A stretch of DNA of 64,000 nucleotides from NCBI GenBank assembly GCA_028117185.1, contig JAOHHD010000005.1, positions 3,594 to 67,593 of the forward strand, read 5' to 3'. A model generated the notes under the pieces. The model worked only from the letters and a program-made list of their open reading frames with translations, did not search any database and was not told the origin of the DNA. How positions within the stretch are numbered: position 1 is the first letter of the stretch; every line of letters starts with the position of its first letter. The position numbers and the translations under genes were made by a program. This stretch comes from Luminiphilus sp. GTDB lineage: Bacteria; Pseudomonadota; Gammaproteobacteria; Pseudomonadales; Halieaceae. Shown here piece by piece: positions 1-8,265 of the stretch.

Positions 1-311
1 CGTGGCATGGGCAGCAGATGGTCAAGGAAATGAATAATGCGTACATCAATCCGACAAACGATTGGTTGCCTGATCATCGACAGGGCCCCTTGGGTGATGC
101 ACAAAAGGTGAACTGTGCGACTTGTCACCAAGGTGCTTACCAACCGCTATTAGGCGCAAACATGTTGGCCGATTACCCGAACTTGGGCGCACTCGCTCCT
201 GCTCCTGCTCCTGATGCGGCTCCCGAGGTGTTGGAAGAAGCGGCGCCAGCGGCGATGGAGATGGAGACCTCGAGTCTTGAGCAAGGCGACACGGCAGGAG
301 AGGCGCACTGA
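1..311 (+). CDS. pufC: Photosynthetic reaction centre cytochrome c subunit PufC, 3' part
   Basis: This is the C-terminal end of the tetrahaem cytochrome that re-reduces the special pair of the type II reaction centre from the periplasmic side. The frame is open to the left window edge, so the gene is cut. About 103 residues are visible, beginning with W-H-G at base 3. A C-x-x-C-H haem motif (CATCH, visible residues 38-42) is followed by Q-G, the usual last haem site of PufC. After it comes a tail of about 45 residues rich in Ala, Pro and Glu, with low-complexity APAPAP. pufB and pufA follow, so the order is C-B-A. That is the arrangement reported for NOR5/OM60 gammaproteobacteria rather than the classical pufBALM order. 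Identity is firm from the haem motif and the neighbours; the function of the tail is unknown. Confidence 0.93.
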   Translation, partial: WHGQQMVKEMNNAYINPTNDWLPDHRQGPLGDAQKVNCATCHQGAYQPLLGANMLADYPNLGALAPAPAPDAAPEVLEEAAPAAMEMETSSLEQGDTAGEAH

Positions 312-341
312 ATTTAGTGAGATAGCGTGGCTAACTCACAA

Positions 342-467
342 CCGCACCATTGGTGTGCGGGAGAGATCTTGATTAGGCCAATTTGGTTTAGTTAGGAAGG
401 CGTAAACCGACACTCTTGAGTGACGGTTCATTCCGAAAAGGCGTCGTCCATTCACACCTCGGTGTGA
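342..467 (+). other. Three consecutive RNA hairpins between pufC and pufB
   Basis: The 201 bp between pufC and pufB contain no gene but three inverted repeats in a row. The first is CCGCAC/GTGCGG (342-347 with 355-360). The second is a long stem at 405-428, AACCG-a-CACT closed by a CTTG loop, with one mismatch. The third is TCACACC/GGTGTGA (452-458 with 461-467), with only two bases between the arms. None is followed by a T-run, so they are not typical intrinsic terminators. By analogy with intercistronic hairpins in other puf operons, they may protect or mark processing of the antenna part of the message. That role is inferred. Confidence 0.6.
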
Positions 468-512
468 TGGGCGGCAAAAGTATGAAACAAACGTACATGG
501 GAGGTATTAACC

Positions 513-638
513 ATGAGTAGTTTGTCTGAGAACGAAGCTCGAGAGTTCCACGCAGCTTATATTCGTGGATTTATCGGCTTTGTGGGCATCGCAGTAGTTG
601 CACACTATTTACTGTATGTGTGGAAGCCTTGGTTCTAA
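513..638 (+). CDS. pufB: Light-harvesting 1 beta polypeptide PufB
   Basis: A 41-residue open frame encodes the beta chain of the core antenna. It has the family pattern: a polar N-terminus with E-A-R-E-F-H, one hydrophobic helix (about residues 19-36) and the bacteriochlorophyll-binding histidine at H31 in V-V-A-H, then W37-K-P-W-F at the C-terminus. A strong ribosome binding site (GGGAGG, seven bases from the ATG) sets the start. It lies between pufC and pufA and pairs with PufA to form the LH1 ring around the reaction centre in the inner membrane. Length and motifs match LH1 beta chains; LH2 beta is less likely because of the puf context. Confidence 0.95.
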   Translation: MSSLSENEAREFHAAYIRGFIGFVGIAVVAHYLLYVWKPWF

Positions 639-710
639 AAACCATTGAACTGCTTTGTTCACAGCGAATGGCGTTAAAGCTATTTCGCAATTAAGTAACG
701 GAGACAACTT

Positions 711-902
711 ATGCACAGATTCTGGATGTTGTTTGATCCACGCCAAGTTCTGACGGGAGTTGCAGTGGGCATGTTCACACTCGCAATTACTATCCATTTC
801 ATTCTGTTGAGTACTGACAGATATGACTGGTTAGGCGATCCCAACAGCGGCGGCATGGCCGTTAGTACCCAGCAAGAGGCTATGCCTCCTGCACGGAGCT
901 AA
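711..902 (+). CDS. pufA: Light-harvesting 1 alpha polypeptide PufA
   Basis: This 63-residue protein is the alpha chain of the LH1 antenna. The N-terminus M-H-R-F-W-M-L-F-D-P-R is typical of alpha polypeptides. One transmembrane helix (about residues 13-34) carries the bacteriochlorophyll ligand H29, followed by the conserved D-R-Y-D-W40 stretch. GGAG eight bases before the ATG supports the start. It is the last puf gene, 72 bp after pufB. A strong hairpin follows the stop codon. The C-terminal 20 residues (Q/A/P-rich) are probably disordered. Confidence 0.95.
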   Translation: MHRFWMLFDPRQVLTGVAVGMFTLAITIHFILLSTDRYDWLGDPNSGGMAVSTQQEAMPPARS

Positions 903-911
903 CAAGTGTTA

Positions 912-932
912 CAGGCCCCTTCTGGGGGCCTG
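912..932 (+). terminator. GC-rich hairpin at the end of the puf operon
   Basis: CAGGCCCC (912-919) and GGGGCCTG (925-932) form a perfect 8-bp stem with a TTCTG loop, ten bases after the pufA stop. There is no clear U-tract after it, so it may act as a 3' stabiliser or a weak terminator. Confidence 0.6.
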
Positions 933-1100
933 AAGTTTACGACCCGCGGTGAGGTCTTTTAGACTGAGCCGATAGTATAAGAAGTGGAACAGATTGCGAT
1001 CACCCTGCCCCCAGAGCTGTCGATCGCCTGTAAACTGCACCACTTTCTAATACTATCCTCCCCTTGGGAGCGGGTCATTTTATTTTTTGGGGACACCTTC

Positions 1101-1739
1101 ATGTCGACACGGACATCCTCTGCAGCAGTCGTCTCTTTCGATACCGAGGCGTTGATTGTCGTCGACACTCAAGATCAGGTGCTGGGTTATGGCACCAAAG
1201 CAGAACTCCATCGCGGCACGGGCACCTTGCACCGGGCTTTCTCGATATTTCTGTTTAATGCACGCGGCGAGGTACTGTTGCAGCAGCGAAGTGAGCAAAA
1301 AGCGCTGTGGCCGGCGTTTTGGTCTAACACCTGCTGCAGCCATCCACGCAGAGGTGAAACCTACGAGATTGCGACCCAGCGCCGACTAGAAGAAGAGCTG
1401 GGTGTCGCAGCAGACCTTGCCTTTACGCATCGTTTTCAATATCAAGCGCAATATGACGCAGCAGGTGCAGAGCATGAGCTCTGTTCCGTTTATGTGGGGC
1501 GTATTGACCGTGACCCCAATCCTAATCCATTAGAGGTCGCAGATTGGCGTTGGATAGCGCCGAGCGCGCTGGATGAGTGGCTGAGTGAGCGGCCTGAAAC
1601 GCTGACGCCATGGTTCAAGTTGGAGTGGGAGGCGTTGCGTTCAGGTCGCTATGATCAAATACTCTCAGGCGTTGGTCTCGAGTGGTCCTCGGATAGTAGC
1701 AACGCTGTGAACTCAGATCCGTCCGCTGTGGTCGGTTGA
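1101..1739 (+). CDS. idi: Isopentenyl-diphosphate delta-isomerase, type I (Nudix fold)
   Basis: It interconverts IPP and DMAPP, feeding carotenoid and bacteriochlorophyll phytyl-chain synthesis. The 212-residue protein has the metal-binding K-A-E-L-H segment (residues 33-37) and the active-site W-S-N-T-C-C-S-H-P (74-82), where C79 lines up with the catalytic cysteine of the E. coli enzyme. The Nudix-like R-R-L-E-E-E-L-G follows at 94-101, and a downstream E-H-E-L-C holds further active-site acids. An in-frame GTG at 984 would add 39 residues with no family match, so the ATG at 1101 behind GGGGA is preferred. The last 25 residues extend beyond the usual domain, and the 3' end overlaps the 3' end of crtB on the other strand by 27 bp. 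Placement of idi in a photosynthesis cluster fits demand for isoprenoids. Confidence 0.92.
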   Translation: MSTRTSSAAVVSFDTEALIVVDTQDQVLGYGTKAELHRGTGTLHRAFSIFLFNARGEVLLQQRSEQKALWPAFWSNTCCSHPRRGETYEIATQRRLEEELGVAADLAFTHRFQYQAQYDAAGAEHELCSVYVGRIDRDPNPNPLEVADWRWIAPSALDEWLSERPETLTPWFKLEWEALRSGRYDQILSGVGLEWSSDSSNAVNSDPSAVVG

Positions 1740-2783
1740 TTGGTTTTCAGCGGTTATCTGATCTCGTTGACCCATTACCATGAACAGATCCAGCATCCAT
1801 GATGCGCTCGGTGAGAAGCTTCTTGGCTGTGTGGGCCGCTGCCATTCTTCCGTGTGCGGAACGCTAGCCAGCAGAAACTGATTTTCGCGCGCGCAAGGTG
1901 CCGAAAGGTCGTCTGACAGCTCCTTAGATGCTCTGAAGACTCCGGTGACAATCCCCACTTTGCGGCGACGCATCACGATGGCTCGTGTGGTAATGGGATC
2001 GTACCCGCCGGTCGCCAGCGTGTGGCCAATCTCAGCGTAGAGTCTGCGAGCGGCACGAATGCCTGGTCGACAGGTCTTAGGCAATTTTTCAATGCCAATA
2101 TCAGCCAGCTGATAGCGCCTATCTGCCTCGCCAAGAAGGTGTTGCAGTACGGCTGTTAGTTTGGGTCCGGGTGAGGGGTGCGCCATGAAATCATCGGGAT
2201 CAATGCCGTTGTCACGCAACAGTTGCCGGGGCAAGTAAAGCCGGCCGGCACGAGCATCTTCACCAACGTCACGACAGATATTAGTCAGCTGCATGGCAAC
2301 ACCAAGGTCCGCTGCCCGAGCGAGCGTGTTGTGATCTTTTACGCCCATGAGTATGGCCATCATAAGACCGACTGTGCCAGCGACTCGTGCGCCATAGTCG
2401 CAGAGTTCATCAACGGTCTCATAGCTCCGTCCTGCGGTATCCCAGTCGAAGCCTTCTAGCAGTGCATCGAGCAACCCGCGGGGAAGCAAGTGATCCGTTA
2501 CAATTTGACTCAGTACACGGTCGACAGAATGGTTCTCGGGTGTGCCAGCATAAATAAGATCGAGACGCCGATGTAATGCTGCCAGTGCCTGTTTGGGATC
2601 CTCCCCAAGGTCAACCAGATCGTCTGCGATGCGACAAAACGCATAGAGTCCACAGGCTGATTCCCGCAGCGTCGGCGGCAAAAAACGAGAGGCTATATGG
2701 AACGACCGGGAGCCATGGTAGAGCAGCCGCCGGCATTCACGCATGTCGGTGTGAGGCGTGGTGATCTGATGATCGCTACGCAC
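1713..2783 (-). CDS. crtB: Phytoene synthase CrtB
   Basis: It condenses two geranylgeranyl diphosphates to 15-cis-phytoene, the first committed step of carotenoid synthesis. The 356-residue frame has the two Asp-rich substrate motifs of the squalene/phytoene synthase family: D54-D-x-x-D58 in R-I-A-D-D-L-V-D and D172-x-x-x-D176 in N-I-C-R-D-V-G-E-D, followed by R-L-Y-L-P. The longest frame starts at a GTG two bases after the crtI stop, which would couple translation. An ATG 13 codons inside (2744) is an alternative; neither has a good ribosome binding site. The C-terminal 60 residues are variable and run into the idi 3' end. It is the second gene of a crtI-crtB unit. Confidence 0.95.
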   Translation of the reverse strand: MRSDHQITTPHTDMRECRRLLYHGSRSFHIASRFLPPTLRESACGLYAFCRIADDLVDLGEDPKQALAALHRRLDLIYAGTPENHSVDRVLSQIVTDHLLPRGLLDALLEGFDWDTAGRSYETVDELCDYGARVAGTVGLMMAILMGVKDHNTLARAADLGVAMQLTNICRDVGEDARAGRLYLPRQLLRDNGIDPDDFMAHPSPGPKLTAVLQHLLGEADRRYQLADIGIEKLPKTCRPGIRAARRLYAEIGHTLATGGYDPITTRAIVMRRRKVGIVTGVFRASKELSDDLSAPCARENQFLLASVPHTEEWQRPTQPRSFSPSASWMLDLFMVMGQRDQITAENQSTDHSGRI

Positions 2784-4308
2784 GTTGTGTCACCGCCGCT
2801 GGAATCAATTGATCAATGACCTTGGCTGATGAGATCACCGCCGGCATTCCTGCGCCAGGGTGCGTACCAGCTCCCACTAAATAGAGCCCTTTGACATCTT
2901 CGCTGCGGTTGTGGGGCCTAAACCAAGCGCTTTGTGTAATGCGCGGTTCGAAGCTGAACCCAGCACCTTTAAATGAGCAGAGTCGATCTTGAAAATCTTG
3001 TGGTGTCAGTAGCCGCGACGTCACGATGCGGTCACTCAAGCCGGGAAGCATCGTATCTTCAAGTCGTTGGCAGATGCGCTGTCGGAATGTTTCCGCGTAT
3101 TCTGTCCAGTCGACGTCGGCATCGAGATGCGGAACGGGGGCGAGGGCATAAAAGGCATCACAACCCTCAGGTGCCATGGACGGATCCGTCTCGGTCGGTC
3201 GGTGCAAGTACAGGCTGAAGTCATCTGCCAGCACTTTGCGTTTAAAAATATCATCCAGCAATCCGCGATAGCGCGGTCCTAAAATCACCGAATGGTGGGG
3301 CACGTCTTCATACTTGCCCTGTGTACCGAAATACCACACAAATAAACCATTAGAATAATGAGAGCGTTCAATCTTACGATCGGTCCAGCGCTTCCGGTGA
3401 CGGGCGTCGATAAGGTGTCGGTAAGTCCAAGCCGCATCGGCATTGGAGACGACGAGATCGCTGTGCAGTACCCGTCCATCACGCAGACGAACGCCTTTTG
3501 CGCTGCCGTTTTCGACGAGAATTTCTTCAACCTCTGCGTTGCATTCGATTTTGCCGCCTTGGCCTTCAATGAGACCTGCCATGCCTTTTACAATGCTGCC
3601 TGTGCCGCCCATTGCAGACCAAACGCCCCATCGTTGCTCAAGATACGAAATAAGGGTGTAAACGCTGGTGACAGAGAAGGGGTTGCCGCCGATCAGCAGC
3701 GGGTGAAAGCTCATGGTCATTCGCAATTGTGGATCGCGGATATAACGTGACACCAACCGATACACACTGCGATCACTGCGCAACTTAATGAGCTCAGGTA
3801 AAAATCGAAACAGTGCCATGAGCGAATCAAACGGCTTGTCTACTAGTCCTTCAAAGCCCACTTTATAGCGTTTTTCGCTCGCCTCTAAATAAGCTTCGTA
3901 GCCGTCTACATCCTCCGCACAATAGCTTTTAATTTGCTCAAGGTTACGGCGCTTGTCGCCGCAGTAATCAAAAATTCTGCCGTCATCAAAGCGCAGCCGG
4001 AAGAAGGGGTCCATGGGACGCAAGTCCACATCATCCGAGAATCGTTTGCCGCAAAGTTGCCACAATTCCTCAAGCAGGAATGGCGCGGTAACAATGGTCG
4101 GACCCGCATCGAAGGTGAAGCCATCCTGATGGTAGACGTAGGCCCGTCCACCCGGTGCGTCGAGCTTCTCGAGCATATGGACGCGGTAGCCTTTTGCGCC
4201 CAGCCGTATCGCAGCCGCGAGGCCACCAAATCCAGTGCCTATCACGATGGCAGTGGGTCGAGAATCCGCGGTGGTTAAGGATTCGAACGCTGACTGGGCA
4301 ATATTCAT
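2776..4308 (-). CDS. crtI: Phytoene desaturase CrtI
   Basis: This FAD-dependent enzyme desaturates phytoene stepwise to neurosporene or lycopene at the membrane. The 510-residue sequence begins with the dinucleotide-binding G24-T-G26-F-G-G29-L-A-A-A-I motif, then E-K-x-x-A-P-G-G-R-A and D-A-G-P-T-I-V. It ends with the family C-terminal signature Y-L-V-G-A-G-T-H-P-G-A-G-M-P. With crtD in the same window the expected product series is spirilloxanthin-type. It leads the crtI-crtB unit. The 190-bp region upstream has no gene and holds a PpsR-like motif 20 bp before the start codon. Confidence 0.96.
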   Translation of the reverse strand: MNIAQSAFESLTTADSRPTAIVIGTGFGGLAAAIRLGAKGYRVHMLEKLDAPGGRAYVYHQDGFTFDAGPTIVTAPFLLEELWQLCGKRFSDDVDLRPMDPFFRLRFDDGRIFDYCGDKRRNLEQIKSYCAEDVDGYEAYLEASEKRYKVGFEGLVDKPFDSLMALFRFLPELIKLRSDRSVYRLVSRYIRDPQLRMTMSFHPLLIGGNPFSVTSVYTLISYLEQRWGVWSAMGGTGSIVKGMAGLIEGQGGKIECNAEVEEILVENGSAKGVRLRDGRVLHSDLVVSNADAAWTYRHLIDARHRKRWTDRKIERSHYSNGLFVWYFGTQGKYEDVPHHSVILGPRYRGLLDDIFKRKVLADDFSLYLHRPTETDPSMAPEGCDAFYALAPVPHLDADVDWTEYAETFRQRICQRLEDTMLPGLSDRIVTSRLLTPQDFQDRLCSFKGAGFSFEPRITQSAWFRPHNRSEDVKGLYLVGAGTHPGAGMPAVISSAKVIDQLIPAAVTQRA

Positions 4309-4327
4309 ATAAAAAAGACACTTAAGT

Positions 4328-4345
4328 TGTCACTTATATTGGACA
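4328..4345. promoter_or_regulatory. Candidate PpsR/CrtJ operator upstream of crtI
   Basis: An exact TGT-N12-ACA sequence (TGT at 4328-4330, ACA at 4343-4345) sits 20-37 bp upstream of the crtI start. This is the consensus bound by PpsR/CrtJ repressors of photosynthesis genes. About 16 such matches are expected by chance in 64 kb, so the position is what gives it weight. The rest of the 4309-4498 gap shows no gene. Confidence 0.5.
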
Positions 4346-4498
4346 GTGTACCAGTGCGCCTTGGCACTGCACAGCATTCTTTTCACTCGCAAAATGCCCA
4401 GATTAGGCCGGTATCAGCGCGAATTAACCCATCATAAAGCGCGATCTAACCGGCAACCGCCTGACGTAAATGATGGGGCTCTGGCTCGCTTGCGTGGC

Positions 4499-5377
4499 CT
4501 AGGATCGCTTGCTCGCAATCAAAGCCTGCAGTAGATCAGCGAACGTCTTGGGCGCCTCCTCGTGCCCGAGGTGTCCCAATTCAGGAATGAGCAGGGTTCG
4601 GCAGTGAGTAAAGTACCGCTCGGCTGATGTAATGCGGCTGGGTGGGATGGTGCGGTCTCCCTCACACGCGGCCAGCCAGACAGGTTGTTGCAGTTCGCCC
4701 AGTCGGTTGAGTAGGGGCGGTAAGTCCCAGCCGGCCATCATCCGCAGGGTTCCTGCAATATGATCGGGGTCACTGAGTAAGGTGTCGTAACAGCGCGACA
4801 TGATGGGATCGATTGATGAGCCGGTGTCGGCCAGCATTGACCCTGTGGCACGCCAGCGCAGACTCGGAGAGGCGAGCGCGCGCGGTAGCCATCGACTGCG
4901 CGCCAGCCATTTTGCGGCCAAGCTAAAAAAAGGAGCGGCCATGGAGCCAAAGGGATTAAACGCTGGGTTGATACAGAGAATCCCTTTAAGCGATTCGGCG
5001 CCATTAAGCGCGTACTGTGTTGCGAGCGCAGCACCGGCCGAGTGCCCAACAATCCATTGCGGTGTGGCATCGAGCTGTTCGAGTAAGGCGTTGAGGTAGT
5101 CACTAAACTGCACCAATCCCACCCGCTCAGGCGGCAGTAAGGAAGAAAATCCTTGGCCTGGTAAATCAGGTGAGATGACACGAAAGTGTGGGGTGAGTAG
5201 TGGGGTGATACCAGCAAACGAATGACTTGATGCGCCGGCGCCATGCAGCAACAGCAGATCAGGACCCTCGCCAGAGACCTGCACATGATAATCGCTGCCA
5301 TCGAGCGAGATGAAGCGACTGCTATCAGCCAGTGGCCAAACGTCGGCGACGGCCTGCCAATGGGTTGCCGAGGTCAT
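4499..5377 (-). CDS. bchO: BchO, alpha/beta hydrolase linked to magnesium chelatase
   Basis: This 292-residue alpha/beta-hydrolase-fold protein belongs to the putative magnesium chelatase accessory family. Visible features are the oxyanion segment L-L-H-G-A-G-A-S (44-50), D-L-P-G-Q-G-F (71-77), the nucleophile elbow G-H-S113-A-G and a late histidine in E-L-G-H-L-G-H-E. Its start overlaps the bchD stop by four bases (ATGA type), so it is the third gene of a bchI-bchD-bchO operon, the order known in other phototrophs. The exact reaction of BchO is not established; it is needed for or assists bacteriochlorophyll synthesis. Confidence 0.88.
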   Translation of the reverse strand: MTSATHWQAVADVWPLADSSRFISLDGSDYHVQVSGEGPDLLLLHGAGASSHSFAGITPLLTPHFRVISPDLPGQGFSSLLPPERVGLVQFSDYLNALLEQLDATPQWIVGHSAGAALATQYALNGAESLKGILCINPAFNPFGSMAAPFFSLAAKWLARSRWLPRALASPSLRWRATGSMLADTGSSIDPIMSRCYDTLLSDPDHIAGTLRMMAGWDLPPLLNRLGELQQPVWLAACEGDRTIPPSRITSAERYFTHCRTLLIPELGHLGHEEAPKTFADLLQALIASKRS

Positions 5378-7113
5378 CCCGAAGCAGCTCGAATCGTCCG
5401 GTTTAGCGTGCGGGCATCTGCTTTGGGAAGCGCGATATAAGTACCACGCAATGTGTCAGCCAAATCTCTTGCCCTAGGTTGCGGACGCTGTGCGGTGTCG
5501 ATCACCAAGCCATTGACGGGCTGTTCAGCGAGTCGCCGTGCCGCCGTCAACGCATCCCGAGTACCTGCCTCGCGATTCCGCGTACCATCCAGCGCCACAT
5601 TGGCGGCGCCGTCGGTAAGCAAAATATACTGTGTGGTCGTACCTTGTTTGCTCGCGCGCTCGACAATATCTCGCGTTAAATCTAATGCGGCAGCCATCGG
5701 GGTTGCACCGCCGCCAGGTAGTGCCGCTAGCGCTTTCTTGGCTCTCACCAGCGACCGCGTCGGTGGCAGAAGGAGCTCGGCCATCTCATCACGAAAAGCA
5801 ATCAGCGCCACTTGATCCCTGCGCACGTAGCAATCCGCAAGGAGTAATTCCACTGCGCCTTTTGCTTCGGCAAGGCGCTGCATCGCCGCGGAACCCGAGG
5901 CGTCAACCACGAACAATGTTAGCGATTCGCGGCGCTGTTGGTAGCGCGTCAGATGAATATCGTCGCGGCGTATTTCTAGCTTGCGCAAAGGGTCTCCGCG
6001 TTCGCGTCGACGCAAGGGTTGCCAGGGCGCAGCGGCGCGGAGTGTCGCAAGAATATTGACTCGACCGCCGCGGCGATGGTCGCCTCGAAAAACGCCAGTT
6101 GGACGCCCGCGCTGTTGGTGCCGATGATGGGCTCCAGACGTGCCTGCACTGCTTTGGCGTACTTTTGCGGCGCGTGTTTGCAACTGCTGGAGGAGTCCCT
6201 CTGGCAATTGCGCGAGCGTGGCCTCGAGCAAGCGATCTTCGTCTGATGGCATTTGCTCACTCGTTTGCGGGGGTTCCTGCTCTTCCGGTTGATCTACTTC
6301 AGGCTCTGGCGCTGGCTCTGGCTCTGGTTCAGCCATGTCGGGTAACTGCGCTGCTTTGGGAATCAGACACAGGCGGAGCGCGCAGGCAATGTCACTGTCT
6401 TCTACCGTGCGACGGCCAGCGAGCGCTGCGGCACCACAGGCTACTTGGACAGCTGCTAGCGCTGCCCGAGGAGAGTCGATACCTAAGGTGAGACTCAATG
6501 TTGCGATGGCGACCCGATGTGCTTCTGTCACGACTATGTCGTCAAAGCGTGCCCGAGCCCGTTCAATTTGATCGCGATCAAAAATGTCATCCTCTACACC
6601 ATGGATACCGATGGATTGCAGATTCACCGTGATGCCCAAGCGATCAGACAGTGCGCTATGGATGAATTCTTCCTCAGTTCCTTCGTCTGCAGCGATCAAT
6701 GTAATGCGTGCGGCGGTTTGCGTATCGATACCGTCGCGAGCGATCGACAACTGGCCGTCATCCAGTGCGACACAGAGATGGTGAACCGTATTTCTGGGAA
6801 GACGCTCGGCCATGGCAGCTATGACGATGCGCTCGTGACACTCTCCTAGCATGCCGATCTCGGCGACCGGCTTGCCCTGCTGCAGTGTGGCACCAAGATC
6901 AATGCCGCCCAGTAGTCGGGCTTCTGGAATATTGGCAGGAATTTTTCTCAGGTGTGATTGGCCGGAAAGCGTCTGGACACGATCTAACCAGTAATCTCTG
7001 ACCGGTCCCGGAGAGGCGCGCAGATGGACGCCGCCAATACGATCTCCCATCAGATTTAGCAGTGCGGCAGCCCATTCTGCATCCGCCCACAGGGATGGTG
7101 TGTCAGTCGTCAC
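5374..7113 (-). CDS. bchD: Magnesium chelatase subunit BchD
   Basis: BchD forms the double hexameric motor with BchI that drives insertion of Mg2+ into protoporphyrin IX by BchH. The 579-residue protein has an AAA+-like N-terminal half without an intact Walker A, an acidic Pro/Glu-rich linker (about residues 260-300, P-E-P-E-P-A-P), and a C-terminal integrin-I/von Willebrand A domain. The metal site of that domain is D404-A-S406-G-S408. It starts with GTG at 7113 and overlaps the bchI stop by 11 bases, which suggests translational coupling. bchH is not in this window. Confidence 0.95.
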   Translation of the reverse strand: MTTDTPSLWADAEWAAALLNLMGDRIGGVHLRASPGPVRDYWLDRVQTLSGQSHLRKIPANIPEARLLGGIDLGATLQQGKPVAEIGMLGECHERIVIAAMAERLPRNTVHHLCVALDDGQLSIARDGIDTQTAARITLIAADEGTEEEFIHSALSDRLGITVNLQSIGIHGVEDDIFDRDQIERARARFDDIVVTEAHRVAIATLSLTLGIDSPRAALAAVQVACGAAALAGRRTVEDSDIACALRLCLIPKAAQLPDMAEPEPEPAPEPEVDQPEEQEPPQTSEQMPSDEDRLLEATLAQLPEGLLQQLQTRAAKVRQSSAGTSGAHHRHQQRGRPTGVFRGDHRRGGRVNILATLRAAAPWQPLRRRERGDPLRKLEIRRDDIHLTRYQQRRESLTLFVVDASGSAAMQRLAEAKGAVELLLADCYVRRDQVALIAFRDEMAELLLPPTRSLVRAKKALAALPGGGATPMAAALDLTRDIVERASKQGTTTQYILLTDGAANVALDGTRNREAGTRDALTAARRLAEQPVNGLVIDTAQRPQPRARDLADTLRGTYIALPKADARTLNRTIRAASG

Positions 7114-8134
7114 AGTCAGTGAAAAGCTCCGAAATCACTCGTTCCACTCGAATGTCAGCGCTGGATTCATCGAGGGGGTCGCGCCGGAGGCGATGTCGGA
7201 GCACAGAAGGAGCGATGGATTTTAGGTGTTCTAGCGTTGCAATGGGGTCGCCGTTCAGCGCGGCTAAGGCGCGCGCGCTGCGCACTAGCGTTAATTCTCC
7301 GCGCAATCCGTCAGTACCTAGTGCAAGACAGAGCTTTGCCGCGGTTTCTAACAGGTTGGCGGGAGTGTCGACGCTATCAAGCGCCTCCCGAGCCCGCTGT
7401 ATGCGTCGTCGCAAAGTGCTTTCTTTGCGCGCCCATCGCTTGCGAAAAGCGCTGCGATCTTTATCGAATGCTTCCCTTGCGCGAATAATCTCGACTCGCG
7501 TCGGCACATCAGAGGGCGTCCGCACATCAACGGATAAGCCAAATCGATCCTGCAGTTGGGGTCGCAATTCACCTTCTTCGGGGTTGCCGCTACCCACTAA
7601 AACGAATTGAGCGGGGTGTCGTATGCTGAGCCCTTCACGCTCCACCACATTCTCGCCTGACGCTGCGACATCGAGTAGCGCGTCGACAATATGGTCTTCG
7701 AGTAAATTCACCTCATCGACATAGAGAAAGCCGCGATTAGCCTGTGCCAATAGTCCGGGCTGAAAGGCTTTTTCACCGTTAACGAGCGCGCGCTCAATAT
7801 CGAGTGCGCCGACCACGCGATCCTCTGTAGACCCCAAAGGCAAATCGACAACAGGAATGGTCATGGTCGTCTTGATAGGAGTGCTCGAGGATTTAGCGCA
7901 GGCATTACAGAGCCCCGGCTGTGATTGATGCGGATCGCATTGATAGGGGCAACTTTTGACGACATCAATTTTTGGCAGTAGCGCAGCGAGCGCACGAATG
8001 GTGGTGGACTTACCCGTGCCGCGTTCGCCTAGTACCAAAACGCCCCCGATACCGGGGTCAACGGCGGCAATCGTCAGTGCCCGTTTCATATCATCTTGGC
8101 CGACGATGGCGGTAAATGGATACGCGGTGCTCAT
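7103..8134 (-). CDS. bchI: Magnesium chelatase ATPase subunit BchI
   Basis: This AAA+ ATPase energises Mg2+ insertion into protoporphyrin IX. From the ATG at 8134 the protein has 343 residues, the normal size. It shows G-Q-D-D-M-K-x-A-L near the start, Walker A G36-E-R-G-T-G-K-S43, the Cys-rich insert around residues 61-78 (C-P-Y-Q-C...C-N-A-C), Walker B L-Y-V-D-E-V-N-L-L, and G-S-G-N-P-E-E-G. A longer frame to 8224 exists, but GAGGA lies five bases before the 8134 ATG and the extra 30 residues look non-coding. First gene of bchIDO; it is divergent from the hydrolase gene at 8266. Confidence 0.96.
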   Translation of the reverse strand: MSTAYPFTAIVGQDDMKRALTIAAVDPGIGGVLVLGERGTGKSTTIRALAALLPKIDVVKSCPYQCDPHQSQPGLCNACAKSSSTPIKTTMTIPVVDLPLGSTEDRVVGALDIERALVNGEKAFQPGLLAQANRGFLYVDEVNLLEDHIVDALLDVAASGENVVEREGLSIRHPAQFVLVGSGNPEEGELRPQLQDRFGLSVDVRTPSDVPTRVEIIRAREAFDKDRSAFRKRWARKESTLRRRIQRAREALDSVDTPANLLETAAKLCLALGTDGLRGELTLVRSARALAALNGDPIATLEHLKSIAPSVLRHRLRRDPLDESSADIRVERVISELFTDCDD

Positions 8135-8265
8135 GTGTGTCCTCAGTGACTGCGGCGAAGGCTGTATGTTAAGCCCCGATCCCAGAAATGTGAAAAAGAA
8201 GCTATCCGGGCGAGTGTCCCGCAATTTATACTATTAGCCTGTCCATTGTCATTGATGGTTATATC

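Noticed and set aside
984..1100. GTG-started 39-residue extension of idi
   Set aside because: The extension has no match to the Nudix isomerase family, and a better ribosome site precedes the ATG at 1101.
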